A model generated the notes under the pieces. That model had not been told where the DNA came from and made no database searches. It saw nothing but the letters and a program-made list of their open reading frames with translations. Position numbers and translations under genes: made by a program. A DNA stretch of 64,000 nucleotides from Pseudomonadota bacterium (GTDB lineage: Bacteria; Pseudomonadota; Gammaproteobacteria; Burkholderiales; Burkholderiaceae_C), in assembly GCA_021848345.1 (NCBI GenBank), contig JAJZUV010000015.1, forward strand, positions 20,926 to 84,925. Reading direction: 5' to 3'. Shown here piece after piece: positions 15,553-24,862 of the stretch (within the stretch, counting starts at the first letter, position 1; each line of letters begins with the position of its first letter).

Positions 15553-16881
15553 ATGTCCAGTATCGACATGCGCCGCGATGCCGGCGCGGCCACCCAGCGA
15601 CTCACGCCCAGTCAGTGGCGCATGGTCGTTCTCGCCAGCCTCGGCGGCGCGCTCGAGTTCTACGACTTCGTGGTCTACGGCGTGTTCGCGCAGTACATCG
15701 GTCGCGCCTTCTTCTCCATGCTCGGCCCGATGATGCAACTGGTGCTGTCCTTCGCGGTGTTCGCCATCGGCTACCTGTCGCGCCCCGTCGGCGGCGCCGT
15801 GCTGAGCTGGTTCGGCGATCGCTACGGGCGCCGCCGCGTGTTCATCGTCTCGGTGATGGTGGTCTCGCTGTCCACCATCGGCATGGGCCTGGTGCCCAAC
15901 TATGCCAGCTGGGGCATCGCCGCGACGGGCCTGATGATCGCCCTGCGCCTGATCCAGGGTTTCTGCCTGGGCGGGGAACTCCCGGGCTCGATCACCTACG
16001 TGGTCGAGACCGTGCCGCGCCGCGCCGGCTTCGTCTGCGGCGTGGTGTTCTTCTGCGTCAACTCCGGCGTGCTGCTGGCGGCGCTGGCCAACCTGATCGT
16101 GCACACGACGCTGAGTCCGGCCCAGGTGCCCCAGTACGGATGGCGCATCGCCTTCGTGTTCGGAGGCCTCATCGGACTGCTCGGCTTCTGGCTGCGCCGC
16201 AAGCTCGAGGAAACGCCGGAATTCGCCGAGATGAAGCAGATGGCCTCCAGGCATCCGCTGTCCGAGCTGATGCGAGAGCACGGCAAATCGGTGCTGCTGG
16301 GCGTCGCGGCGTCGGTCGCCACCGCCGGCTACAACGGCCTGCTGTTCGCGCACATGCCGGCCTACCTGGCCGGCGTGCTGCACTACGCGCCGCGCGGCAT
16401 CGCGCTGGCGCAGAACGTGGCGCTGGCGACCGGCTCGGTGGGCATCCTGATCGTGGGCTGGCTCGCCGACCGCGTGCCGCGGCGCCACCTCATGCGCATC
16501 GGCACGCTGCTGCTGATGGCCCTGAGCCTGCCCTTCTACGACGCCCTGGTCGGGCACCGCATGAACCTGGTGTTCCTCATGTTCCTGGGCGGGCTGGGCG
16601 CGGCACTGATCAACGGCACCTTCGCCTGCATCATCGCCGACCTGTTCCCCACCCGCGTGCGTTTCAGCGGCGTGGCCATCGCCTTCAACCTGGGCATGAC
16701 CATCTTCAGCGGCCCGATGCCCCTGGTGGCCACCGCGCTGATCGCCCACAGCGGGGACGTCACGGCGCCCGCCTGGCTGATGATCGGCTGCGCCAGCATC
16801 TCCTTCCTCGGCACCTTCGGGCTGCGCGCGATGAGCGGACACGTGCAGCCGCGCATCGGCGCGCCCGTCTCGCAATCGTGA
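15553..16881 (+). CDS. MFS transporter, metabolite:H+ symporter (MHS) type
   Basis: A 442-residue major facilitator with about 12 hydrophobic segments. The N-terminal GGALEFYDFVVYGVFAQYIG is the signature of the metabolite:proton symporter branch (ProP/KgtP/ShiA-like), and DRYGRRRVF between helices 2 and 3 is the MFS A-motif. Members import organic acids or osmolytes. GGAGACAAC precedes the ATG. Its place between hydroxyacid-metabolising enzymes suggests uptake of the acid they degrade. The stop overlaps the GTG start of the next gene. Confidence 0.9.
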   Translation: MSSIDMRRDAGAATQRLTPSQWRMVVLASLGGALEFYDFVVYGVFAQYIGRAFFSMLGPMMQLVLSFAVFAIGYLSRPVGGAVLSWFGDRYGRRRVFIVSVMVVSLSTIGMGLVPNYASWGIAATGLMIALRLIQGFCLGGELPGSITYVVETVPRRAGFVCGVVFFCVNSGVLLAALANLIVHTTLSPAQVPQYGWRIAFVFGGLIGLLGFWLRRKLEETPEFAEMKQMASRHPLSELMREHGKSVLLGVAASVATAGYNGLLFAHMPAYLAGVLHYAPRGIALAQNVALATGSVGILIVGWLADRVPRRHLMRIGTLLLMALSLPFYDALVGHRMNLVFLMFLGGLGAALINGTFACIIADLFPTRVRFSGVAIAFNLGMTIFSGPMPLVATALIAHSGDVTAPAWLMIGCASISFLGTFGLRAMSGHVQPRIGAPVSQS

Positions 16882-18065
16882 AGCCGCGCGACGCCGAGGC
16901 CGGGCCCAGGCGCCTGCGAGGCGCGGCGACCATCGCCGACCTGCGCGAGCTGGCCCGGCGCGAACTGGCGCGCATGGTGTTCGACTACATCGACGGCGCC
17001 GCCGGCGAGGAGCGCACGGCGGCGCGCAACCGCGAAGCCCTGGAGCGCGTGCATCTGCTGCCCGAGGTGCTGGTCGACGTGTCCTCCCGCAGCCTGGCCT
17101 GCACGCTGTTCGGCGAGCCGCTGGCGATGCCCGTGGTGGTCGGCCCCACGGGCCTGAACGGCGCGGCCTGGCCGCGGGGCGACCTGTGCCTGGCGCGGGC
17201 CGCGGCGGCGGCCGGGGTGCCCTTCGTGATGAGCACGGCCGCCACCAGCGGCCTGGGCGAGGTCGCGGCCGCCGCCGGGCCGCTGCGCTGGTTCCAGCTG
17301 TACATGCTCAGGGACCGCGGGCTGGCGCGGGAATTCCTGCAACGCGTGCGCGAGCACGGGTTCCGCGTGCTCGAGCTCACGGTGGACACGCCGGTCGGGG
17401 GGCGCCGGCCGCGCGACATCCGCAACGGCTTCACCCTGCCCTTTCGCTGGAGCGCCGCGAACCTGCTCGACGCCGCGCGCCACTGGCGCTGGGCGGCGCG
17501 CATGCTGCGCCAAGGCACGCCGGAACTGAAGGTGTTCGCCGAGCTGCTGGGCAGCGCGGCGCGCGGCGACACCATCTCGGAGGTCATGCAGCAGCAGCTC
17601 AGCGGGTCCTTCACCTGGGACGAGGTCGCCTGGCTGCGCGAGCAATGGACCGGGCCGCTGCTGCTCAAGGGCCTGTGGAGCCCCGAGCACGCACGCCGGG
17701 CGCGCGCACTGGGCATCGACGGGGCCGTGGTGTCCAACCACGGCGGGCGCCAGCTCGACGGAGCCGGCGCCACCATCGAGGCGCTGCCAGGCTTCGTCGA
17801 GGCCGCGCGCGGCGAGCTCACCGTGCTGGTCGACAGCGGGTTTCGCAGCGGCACCGACATCGCGAAGGCGATCGCCCTCGGCGCCGACGGCGTGCAGCTC
17901 GGACGCGCCACGCTGTACGGCCTGGCCGCCGCCGGAACCGCCGGCGCGCGCCGCGCGCTTTCGATCCTCGCGCAGGAGCTGGAGCTGGCCATGGCCCTGT
18001 GCGGCGCCCGGAACATCGGCGAGCTGCGCGGACGTTGCGTGGTGCACGAAGGCCCCCGTCGCTGA
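16878..18065 (+). CDS. FMN-dependent alpha-hydroxyacid dehydrogenase (lactate/mandelate type)
   Basis: A 395-residue FMN enzyme oxidising an L-2-hydroxyacid to the 2-oxoacid. It shows FDYIDGAAGEERT near the N-terminus, WFQLYMLRD, ELTVDTPVGGRR and the catalytic segment VVSNHGGRQLDGA with the base His, then VDSGFRSGTDIAKAIALGA binding the FMN phosphate. The GTG start at 16878 overlaps the transporter stop (GTGA). No ATG alternative lies close. It is the last gene of the operon; the substrate may be lactate, mandelate or another aromatic or sugar-derived hydroxyacid. Confidence 0.9.
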   Translation: MKPRDAEAGPRRLRGAATIADLRELARRELARMVFDYIDGAAGEERTAARNREALERVHLLPEVLVDVSSRSLACTLFGEPLAMPVVVGPTGLNGAAWPRGDLCLARAAAAAGVPFVMSTAATSGLGEVAAAAGPLRWFQLYMLRDRGLAREFLQRVREHGFRVLELTVDTPVGGRRPRDIRNGFTLPFRWSAANLLDAARHWRWAARMLRQGTPELKVFAELLGSAARGDTISEVMQQQLSGSFTWDEVAWLREQWTGPLLLKGLWSPEHARRARALGIDGAVVSNHGGRQLDGAGATIEALPGFVEAARGELTVLVDSGFRSGTDIAKAIALGADGVQLGRATLYGLAAAGTAGARRALSILAQELELAMALCGARNIGELRGRCVVHEGPRR

Positions 18066-18094
18066 ACGACGGCAACGGGCGCGGCCGGAGAGCT

Positions 18095-20389
18095 TCAGCC
18101 CGCGGCGGCGCGCAGGCTGCGCGCCGCCTCCACCATGTTGGAGAGCGCTGGCAGCACCTCCTCCCAGCGCCGGGTCTTCAGGCCGCAGTCGGGATTCACC
18201 CACAGGCGCTCGGCGGGGATGCGCCGGGCGGCCTTGCGCATCAGGTCCACGATCTGCTGCCGCGTGGGCACGTTGGGCGAGTGGATGTCGTAGACGCCGG
18301 GGCCGATCTGGTTCGGGTAGTCGAAGCGGTCGAAGGCGTCGAGCAGCTCCATGTCCGAACGCGAGGTCTCGATGGTGATCACGTCGGCATCCATGTCGGC
18401 GATGGCGCCGAGAATGTCGTTGAACTCCGAATAGCACATGTGGGTGTGGATCTGCGTGTCGTCGCCCACGCCGTTGGCGGCGACGCGGAAGCTCTCCACC
18501 GCCCAGGCCAGGTACTGCGCCCAGCCCGATCGGCGCAACGGCAGGCCCTCGCGCAACGCGGCCTCGTCGATCTGGATCACCCGCACGCCCGCCGCCTGCA
18601 GGTCCAGCACCTCCTCGCGGATCGCCAGCGCGAGCTGCATGCAAGTGCGGGCGCGCGGCTGGTCGTCGCGCACGAAGGACCAGTTCAGCATGGTCACCGG
18701 CCCGGTCAACATGCCCTTCATGGGCTTGCGGGTGAGCGATGCGGCATGCCGGATCCATTCCACCGTCATCGGCCGCGGGCGACGGATATCGCCGAACAGG
18801 ATCGGCGGCTTCACGCAACGCGAACCGTAGGACTGCACCCAGCCGTGCCGGCTGAATGCGTAGCCTTCGAGCTGTTCGCCGAAGTACTCCACCATGTCGT
18901 TGCGCTCGGCCTCGCCGTGCACCAGGACGTCGAGACCCAGCGATTCCTGCTCGCGCACGCAGTGCTCGATCTCCGTCAGCATGGCCGCCCGGTAGGCCTG
19001 CGCGTCCAGGCGGCCGGCCTTGTATTCGGCGCGGGCGTGACGGATCTCCGGGGTCTGCGGAAAGGAGCCGATGGTGGTGGTGGGAAACGGCGGCAAGGCC
19101 AGCACCTCGGCCTGCCTGGCGGCGCGCTGCGCGTAGGGGCTCGCACGCCGCCCCATCTGCGGCGTCACGGCGTCCACCGCGGCACGCACCTCGGGCTTGT
19201 GCACGCGCGGCGATGCCCGGCGCGCAGCCAGTGCCTCGCGGTTGGCCTGCAGCGCCTCGCGCACCGCGTCGCGCCCCAGGTGCAGCGCTCGCGCCAACAC
19301 ACGCAGTTCGTCGAGCTTCTGGCGCGCGAATGCCAGCCAGGCTCGGACCTCGGGGTCGATGGAGTCCTCGCCGTCGAGATCCATCGGCACGTGCAGCAGC
19401 GAGCACGAGGGCGCCAGCCACAGGCGCTCGCCCAGGCGCGCGGCCAGCGGCTCCAGCCAGTCCAGCAAGGCGCCGAGGTCGCTTTTCCACACGTTGCGCC
19501 CGCTGATCACGCCCAGCGACAGCACCTTGTGCTCCGGCAGCAGGTTGAGCAGGGGCGCGAGATCGTCCAGCCCGCAGGTGACGTCGATGTGCAATCCGTC
19601 CACCGGGAGCTTCGCCGCGAGGTAGCGATTGTCCAGCAAGGGTCCGAAGTAGCTGGTCAGCAGCAGCCGGATTCCCGGCACGCGCAGCTGGTGGTAGGCC
19701 ACGTTGAAGGCCTGCTGCCAGTCCATGTCCAGTTCAGTGGCCAGGATGGGCTCGTCGATCTGCACCCAGCTCGCGCCATGCTCGGCCAGGGCCCGCAGCA
19801 GCCGCGCATAGACGGGAAGCAGGCGCGGCAGCAGCGCCAGGCGCTCCGCGCCGTCCTTGGACTTGCCCAGCGCCAGGTAGCTCACGGGGCCCAGCAGCAC
19901 CGGCTTGGCGCGCACGCCGGCCTGCCGGGCCTCCTCCAGCTGCGAGAGCAGGCGCGAGGCGTCGAGCTCGAAGTCGGTGTCGGCGTGGAATTCGGGAACC
20001 AGGTAGTGGTAGTTGGTATCGAACCACTTGGTCATCTCCGCCGCGGCCACGCCGGCGCCGCGACAGGCGTGCTCGTCCCCGCCCGGCGCGGAGGCTCCGC
20101 GCGCGACGCGGAAATACATGTCCAGCGCATCGCCGCCGAGGGCGCGCGCCCGTTCGGGCACATGGCCCAGCGTGAAGCTCATGTCCAGCACGTGGTCGTA
20201 GAGGGAGAAGTCGCCGACCGGCACCAGGTCCAGGTCGCTTTGCTCCGCCCAGTGACGCCGGCGCAGCGCGGCCGCCTGCTCGGCCAGGGTGGAAGCCGCA
20301 ATGCGCCCGCTCCAGTAGGACTCGAGCGCGAATTTGAGTTCTCGGCGCCCGCCGATGCGCGGATAGCCGAGGTTGTGCGTGGTGACCAT
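18095..20389 (-). CDS. metE: Cobalamin-independent methionine synthase
   Basis: A 764-residue 5-methyltetrahydropteroyltriglutamate-homocysteine methyltransferase, full length. The N-terminal half begins [16 protein letters not shown]. The catalytic half holds [16 protein letters not shown], the zinc ligands in [10 protein letters not shown] and [10 protein letters not shown], and [19 protein letters not shown]. It makes methionine without B12. ATG 20389 is chosen because [13 protein letters not shown] is the standard N-terminus; the frame stays open further upstream. It is divergent from metR, and two MetR-like half-site pairs occupy the intergenic region. Confidence 0.96.
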   Translation of the reverse strand: MVTTHNLGYPRIGGRRELKFALESYWSGRIAASTLAEQAAALRRRHWAEQSDLDLVPVGDFSLYDHVLDMSFTLGHVPERARALGGDALDMYFRVARGASAPGGDEHACRGAGVAAAEMTKWFDTNYHYLVPEFHADTDFELDASRLLSQLEEARQAGVRAKPVLLGPVSYLALGKSKDGAERLALLPRLLPVYARLLRALAEHGASWVQIDEPILATELDMDWQQAFNVAYHQLRVPGIRLLLTSYFGPLLDNRYLAAKLPVDGLHIDVTCGLDDLAPLLNLLPEHKVLSLGVISGRNVWKSDLGALLDWLEPLAARLGERLWLAPSCSLLHVPMDLDGEDSIDPEVRAWLAFARQKLDELRVLARALHLGRDAVREALQANREALAARRASPRVHKPEVRAAVDAVTPQMGRRASPYAQRAARQAEVLALPPFPTTTIGSFPQTPEIRHARAEYKAGRLDAQAYRAAMLTEIEHCVREQESLGLDVLVHGEAERNDMVEYFGEQLEGYAFSRHGWVQSYGSRCVKPPILFGDIRRPRPMTVEWIRHAASLTRKPMKGMLTGPVTMLNWSFVRDDQPRARTCMQLALAIREEVLDLQAAGVRVIQIDEAALREGLPLRRSGWAQYLAWAVESFRVAANGVGDDTQIHTHMCYSEFNDILGAIADMDADVITIETSRSDMELLDAFDRFDYPNQIGPGVYDIHSPNVPTRQQIVDLMRKAARRIPAERLWVNPDCGLKTRRWEEVLPALSNMVEAARSLRAAAG

Positions 20390-20441
20390 CGCCAGGGGAC
20401 TCCAGGATTCGGAAAAGGTCCATCGTAGAAACGGGAATGCT

Positions 20442-20486
20442 TGACGTAAAATGGTCATTTCTCACGAGTCGTTGAATTTCTGTCAA
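20442..20486. promoter_or_regulatory. Candidate MetR sites between metE and metR
   Basis: TTGAA-TTTCT-GTCAA (20472-20486) matches the MetR pattern TGAA-N5-TTCA with one mismatch. A second dyad TGAC-N8-GTCA lies at 20442-20457. Both sit in the 111-bp gap between the divergent metE and metR starts, where MetR with homocysteine is known to act in enterobacteria. Confidence 0.5.
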
Positions 20487-20500
20487 GTGCATCCGACGCC

Positions 20501-21385
20501 ATGATCGAGCGCATCCATCTGGCCATCGTCCAGGAAGTCGCGCGCCTGGGCTCGCTGACGGCCGCCGCGCAGGCGCTGTGCCTGACACCGTCGGCGCTGA
20601 GTCATTCGGTGGCGCGGCTGGAAGCCCAGGCCGGCACCGACATCTGGATCCGCGAGGGTCGCAACCTGCGTTTCACGCAGGCGGGAGAGCATCTGCTGGC
20701 GCTGGCCCGTCGCGTGCTGCCGCAGTTGCAACTGGCCGAACAACGCCTGGAGCAGTTCGCGCAGGGGGAACGGGGAAGCCTGCGCATCGGCATGGAATGT
20801 CACCCCTGCTACCAGTGGCTGCTCAAGGTGGTGTCGCCCTACCTCGCGCAATGGCACGACGTCGACGTCGACGTGAAGCAGAAGTTCCAGTTCGGGGGCA
20901 TCGGCGCGCTGTTCGATCACGAGATCGACCTGCTGGTCACCCCCGACCCCTTGCGCAAGGCCGGACTGCACTTCGAGCCGGTGTTCGACTACGAGCAGGT
21001 GCTGGTGGTCGCGCGCGACCACCCCTTCGCGCACCAGGCCTGGGTACGGCCCGAACAGTTGAGCGATGAAGTGCTGCTCAGCTACCCCGTGGGCCTCGAG
21101 CGCCTGGACGTCTACAGCCTGTTCCTGAGTCCGGCCGGGATCTCGCCGCGGCGCCACAAGACCCTCGAGACCACCGACATCATGCTGCAGATGGTGGCCA
21201 GCGGGCGGGGCGTGGCCTCGCTGCCGCGCTGGCTGGTGCAGGAGTACGCGGCCCGCTTCGACGTCGTCCCGGTGCGCATGGGGCCGCGAGGCGTCGCCAA
21301 GCAGATCTTCCTGGGCTACCGCAAGGCGGACCAGACCATCGCCTACCTGCGCGCGTTCGTGGACATGGCCCGCGGCGCCGCCTGA
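20501..21385 (+). CDS. metR: LysR-family methionine regulator MetR
   Basis: A 294-residue LysR regulator with helix-turn-helix VQEVARLGSLTAAAQALCLTPSALSHSVARLE. The effector domain includes GMECHPCYQWLLKVV, the Cys/His-containing segment characteristic of homocysteine-responsive MetR. The divergent position next to metE makes the assignment strong. Its last 43 bp overlap the 3' end of the convergent metal-binding-protein gene. Confidence 0.93.
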   Translation: MIERIHLAIVQEVARLGSLTAAAQALCLTPSALSHSVARLEAQAGTDIWIREGRNLRFTQAGEHLLALARRVLPQLQLAEQRLEQFAQGERGSLRIGMECHPCYQWLLKVVSPYLAQWHDVDVDVKQKFQFGGIGALFDHEIDLLVTPDPLRKAGLHFEPVFDYEQVLVVARDHPFAHQAWVRPEQLSDEVLLSYPVGLERLDVYSLFLSPAGISPRRHKTLETTDIMLQMVASGRGVASLPRWLVQEYAARFDVVPVRMGPRGVAKQIFLGYRKADQTIAYLRAFVDMARGAA

Positions 21386-22272
21386 AGCCCCGTCTCGCCC
21401 CGCCCGCGCAGCGCGGACTCGACCGCGTCCAGGCTGGCGAGCAGCCACTGGGCATAGCCCATGCCGGGGCCGACGAACTCGTCGACGCCCACGGCCGGGA
21501 TGCCCGCCGACTCGGCCACCTGGCGCATGCGCCGCACCAGCGAACTGCTCACCTGGCGGTTGTAGAACAGCAGGGCCACGCGGCGCTGGCGCAGGTCATC
21601 CTCGTAGCGGGCGACCACCGCCGGCGCCGGCTCGGTGTCGTTCATCACGTTGAACTGGAAGGTCTGCCCGAGACTGACCCAGCCCAGCTCGCGCAGCATG
21701 TAACCGTACACCGGCTCCGTGGCCGTGACCCGCAGGCCCGCGAATCGGCTGCGCAGTCGCGCCACCCTCGCGTCCACCTGCACCAGGCTCTGGCGAAACG
21801 CGCGCAGGCGCGCGGCGTAGTCCGCCGCATGCGCCGGGTCGCGCTGCGCCAGCAGCGCCTCGATGCGCGCGGCCATCGCGTCGGCCACGCGGGTGTCGTA
21901 GAACACGTGGGGGTTTCCGTCGGCCAGCAGGCGGGCACGCTCCAGCTGCGCGGCGACGATCACCTGGCGCGAGGGCGAAGGGTTGGCGTCCAGCATGCGG
22001 CTCATCCACGCGTCATAGCCCAGCCCGTTCATCAGCACGATCGACGCGCCCGCGACCTCGCGCGCGGTGCGCGGCGAGGCCTCGAACTCGTGAGGGTCGA
22101 CATCGGGATTGCGGATGATGCTGAGCACCCGCACGTAGGGCCCCCCGACGGCCTGCGCGATCACCCCGTAGGTGCTCTCGGCGGCGACGATGGACACCGG
22201 CGCGGCCGCGGCGGCGGGCGCCAGGGCCCAAGCGAGGGCGGCTGCGACGAGGACGAGGATGCGCGCGAACAT
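21343..22272 (-). CDS. ZnuA-like metal-binding lipocluster protein (cluster A-I solute-binding protein)
   Basis: A 309-residue cluster A-I solute-binding protein for Zn2+ or Mn2+. A signal peptide (ARILVLVAAALAWALAPAAAAAP) precedes VSIVAAESTYGVIAQAVGG. Candidate metal ligands are the His of DVDPHEFEA, the His of NPHVFYD, the Glu of ATEPVYGYM and the Asp of GVDEFVG. This His-His-Glu-Asp set resembles Mn-binding PsaA/MntC more than Zn-binding ZnuA (three His), and there is no His-rich loop. No ABC permease or ATPase gene lies beside it. The start at 22272 has no good Shine-Dalgarno sequence. The gene is downstream of the OprB-like porin, with a dyad between them. Confidence 0.82.
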   Translation of the reverse strand: MFARILVLVAAALAWALAPAAAAAPVSIVAAESTYGVIAQAVGGPYVRVLSIIRNPDVDPHEFEASPRTAREVAGASIVLMNGLGYDAWMSRMLDANPSPSRQVIVAAQLERARLLADGNPHVFYDTRVADAMAARIEALLAQRDPAHAADYAARLRAFRQSLVQVDARVARLRSRFAGLRVTATEPVYGYMLRELGWVSLGQTFQFNVMNDTEPAPAVVARYEDDLRQRRVALLFYNRQVSSSLVRRMRQVAESAGIPAVGVDEFVGPGMGYAQWLLASLDAVESALRGRGETGLQAAPRAMSTNARR

Positions 22273-22382
22273 GGGCAGGACCCCAGTTGGAAGCGGAACG
22301 GACGGGGAAAAGGTCGAGAGGGCAGCTCGCAAAGCCAGGGCGAAGCGAAGCCGCGGCATCACAGCCTAGGCGAGTTCGGCCT

Positions 22383-22405
22383 ATTATGCAAACGGCTTGC
22401 GTAAT
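22383..22405. promoter_or_regulatory. Dyad upstream of the metal-binding protein gene
   Basis: Nine-bp arms ATTATGCAA (22383-22391) and TTGCGTAAT (22397-22405), one mismatch, with a 5-bp spacer. It lies about 110 bp upstream of the ZnuA-like start, in the only AT-rich stretch of the region, and looks like an operator for a dimeric repressor. A metal regulator such as the Fur-family protein encoded at 35875 is a possible ligand, but the sequence is not a textbook Zur box. Confidence 0.42.
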
Positions 22406-22477
22406 CGACGCACTCGCGTCCTTCACCCTCCGACAATGCCTCCGACTCAGGCCCAGGCGGCCCGCCCGCGCCCGTCC

Positions 22478-23609
22478 CTATTCGAATCCGATGTGCAGGC
22501 GCAGGGTGGCGACCAGCGCCGACGGCAGGGTACCGCCCGGATGCACCACGTACTGCAGGTCGGGCTGCAAGGACAGATGCGGCGTCAGCACGAGCTGGTA
22601 GGTGGCCTCGTAGGCGGTCTCGGTTCCCAGGCCGCGAAAGCGCGCGCGCGACGCCGAAACTGAACTGGTCCTGCGCACGCCCGGGCAGCGGGCCCGGCAC
22701 CAGCATGCCCGCCTGCAGGTCGTAGGCCACGGCGCCGACCTGCGCCGGGCTCCAGCCGGCGCGCAGGAACACGCTCGATGGGTTGTCCCCGGCGGAAAGC
22801 GGCTGGTCCACGCTGAAATAGCTGCCCCAGTCGGCCCGCGGAAGCGGCGCGTCCGCGGATGCGTCGGGGCGGTAGCTCCAGGCGCCGAGCTTGTAGGTTC
22901 CGCTGCCGTGGTAGGCCCCCTCCTCCATCCACGTCGCGCCGCGGCGCAGCGCGCTGGAGCGGTCCTGCGGATCGGCCTGGAATACGCCGGTGCGACTGGT
23001 CCACGCGCCGACGTGCCAGGTGGCCATGGCCCCGATGCCCGACATGGGGAAGATCGGCGCCACCGTGTTGCCGGACCAGATCGGCTCGGCGCCGAAGCTG
23101 CCGTTGAGCAGCAGCCCGGCGCTGTCGAGCACGTCGAAGTGCGCGTCGGCGGCGATCAGCCCGGCGCGCAGTTCCCAGTTCGCGCCGGCCGGCTGGCCGT
23201 ACCAGAGTTCGTACACCCGGCTGCGCGACGGCGCCTCGATGTTGGTGACGCTTTGCGCATCGCCGATGCGCGTGGCCGACGGCTGTCCGCTTTGCGTGCG
23301 CTGCAGCGTGGCCTTGATGCGCGAGCCGCGCGGCAGGCCCACGGCGCCGCCGTCGAGCACGAAACCCAGGCGAGCCAGCGTGTCGCCCACGCTGCCCGGT
23401 GCGATGCCCCCGCCGAGGTTGTCGACGATTTCCGAATCCAGCGACAAGGTCCAGTTGACGGGCGAAGCCGGCGGAGCTTCGGCCTGCGCGGCGGTCGCCG
23501 CGGGAGCGGCCGCGGCCGCGAGCGCGAGCCCGATGGGACATGCCGCGAGCGCCCGGGCCAGGCCCCGATGCGGACGCGCGAATGGTTTCCAGCCTGCGGT
23601 GCGATCCAT
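22478..23609 (-). pseudogene. OprB-like carbohydrate-selective porin, frameshifted near the C-terminus
   Basis: An outer-membrane beta-barrel of the OprB group, start 23609 with AGGAGAA upstream and a signal peptide ending near AATAAQA. Typical segments are LDSEIVDNLGGG, VYELWYGQ, GNTVAPIFPMSGIGAMATW, AGWSPAQVGAVAYDLQAG and DQFSFGVAR. The frame then shifts inside the GC dinucleotide tract at 22640-22650. The proper ending (TETAYEATYQLVLTPHLSLQ ... LHIGFE) is in the neighbouring frame, stopping at 22478. Without correction the protein would run on to 22359 with an unrelated tail. Two missing bases or one extra would restore it; a real mutation, phase variation and a sequencing error cannot be told apart here. 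Confidence 0.8.
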
Positions 23610-23824
23610 GCGTTCTCCTGTTCCCATTGTCTGCAAATGCGGGCTGCCTCCGGGGTCGTGGGGGCACGAAATCCCGAGCGAGCCCGGACAGTCCGCAAAT
23701 CGTACTGGGAATGGTTCGCATTCGTAAAGAGATTTTTCGAAATGCGATCCGGTCTCCGGCAGGCTGCGCGAGGCCTCGCTATGCTTGCGCCTACCCTGCG
23801 CCCCCTCCCCGAAAGGAAGCCTCG

Positions 23825-24838
23825 ATGCGAGCCATCGCCTATCGCCAACCCGGCCCCGTGGACGCGGCCGGCTCCCTCAGCGACGTCACCCTGGACGATC
23901 CGCGCCCGGGCCCACGCGACCTGCTGGTGCGCGTGCGGGCGGTATCGGTCAATCCGGTGGACACCAAGGTGCGCAGGAACACCGCGCCGCCGGCCGGCGA
24001 GTGGAAGGTGCTGGGCTGGGACGCCGCGGGCATCGTCGAAGCCGTGGGCGAGCAGGTGCGCAATTTCCATGTCGGCGACAAGGTGTTCTACGCGGGCGAC
24101 CTCACCCGCCAGGGCAGCAATGCCGAGCTCCAGGCGGTCGACGAGCGCATCGTCGGGCACATGCCCGCGTCGCTGGACTTCGCACAGGCGGCGGCGCTTC
24201 CGCTGACGGCCATCACCGCATGGGAAGCGCTGTTCGACCGGCTGGACGTACGCCGCGCGGTGCCGGGCGGCGCCAAGGCGCTGCTGGTCATCGGCGGCGC
24301 CGGCGGGGTGGGCTCCATCGCCATCCAGCTGGCCCGCCAGCTCTCCGACCTGACGGTCATCGCCACCGCGTCGCGCCCGGAGACCCGCGCCTGGGTGCAG
24401 CGCATGGGCGCGCATCACGTGATCGACCATCGCGAGGCGCTGGCTCCGCAGGTGCAGGCCCTGCAACTCGGCCAGCCCTCCTTCGTGTTCTCCACCACGC
24501 AGACCCATCGCCACCTGGCCGACGTCGCCGCGCTGATCGCCCCGCAGGGTCGTTTCGCGCTGATCGACGACCCTCAGCAGCTCGACATCTCTCCCTTCAA
24601 GCGCAAGAGCGTGTCGACCCACTGGGAGTTCATGTACACCCGCAGCATGTTCTCGACGCCCGACATCGGAGAACAGGCGCGCCTGCTCGACGAGGTGAGT
24701 CGCCTGGTGGACGCGGGCAAGCTGCTGACCACCCTGAACACGCGCCTTTCGCCCATCGACGCGGCCACGCTGCGCCAGGCGCACGCGATGACCGAGTCGG
24801 GCACCAACATCGGCAAGATCGCCATCGAGGGTTTCTGA
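23825..24838 (+). CDS. Zinc-type alcohol dehydrogenase / quinone oxidoreductase family protein
   Basis: A 337-residue medium-chain dehydrogenase of the quinone-oxidoreductase branch. The N-terminal GroES-like half (VRVRAVSVNPVDTKVRRN) is followed by GWDAAGIVEAVG, LPLTAITAWEALFDRL and the Rossmann motif VIGGAGGVGSIAIQLARQL near residues 158-176. Cys ligands for structural zinc are absent, as in zeta-crystallin-like NADPH:quinone reductases. GGAAG upstream and the MRAIAY opening support the ATG at 23825. It stands alone between convergent and divergent neighbours; the substrate is unknown. Confidence 0.88.
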   Translation: MRAIAYRQPGPVDAAGSLSDVTLDDPRPGPRDLLVRVRAVSVNPVDTKVRRNTAPPAGEWKVLGWDAAGIVEAVGEQVRNFHVGDKVFYAGDLTRQGSNAELQAVDERIVGHMPASLDFAQAAALPLTAITAWEALFDRLDVRRAVPGGAKALLVIGGAGGVGSIAIQLARQLSDLTVIATASRPETRAWVQRMGAHHVIDHREALAPQVQALQLGQPSFVFSTTQTHRHLADVAALIAPQGRFALIDDPQQLDISPFKRKSVSTHWEFMYTRSMFSTPDIGEQARLLDEVSRLVDAGKLLTTLNTRLSPIDAATLRQAHAMTESGTNIGKIAIEGF

Positions 24839-24862
24839 TCCTCCAGCGGCGGCCGCGCGTCC

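Noticed and set aside
22640..22650. Programmed ribosomal frameshift in the porin gene
   Set aside because: A GC alternating tract is not a slippery heptamer, and no stimulatory structure is evident; replication slippage or error is simpler.
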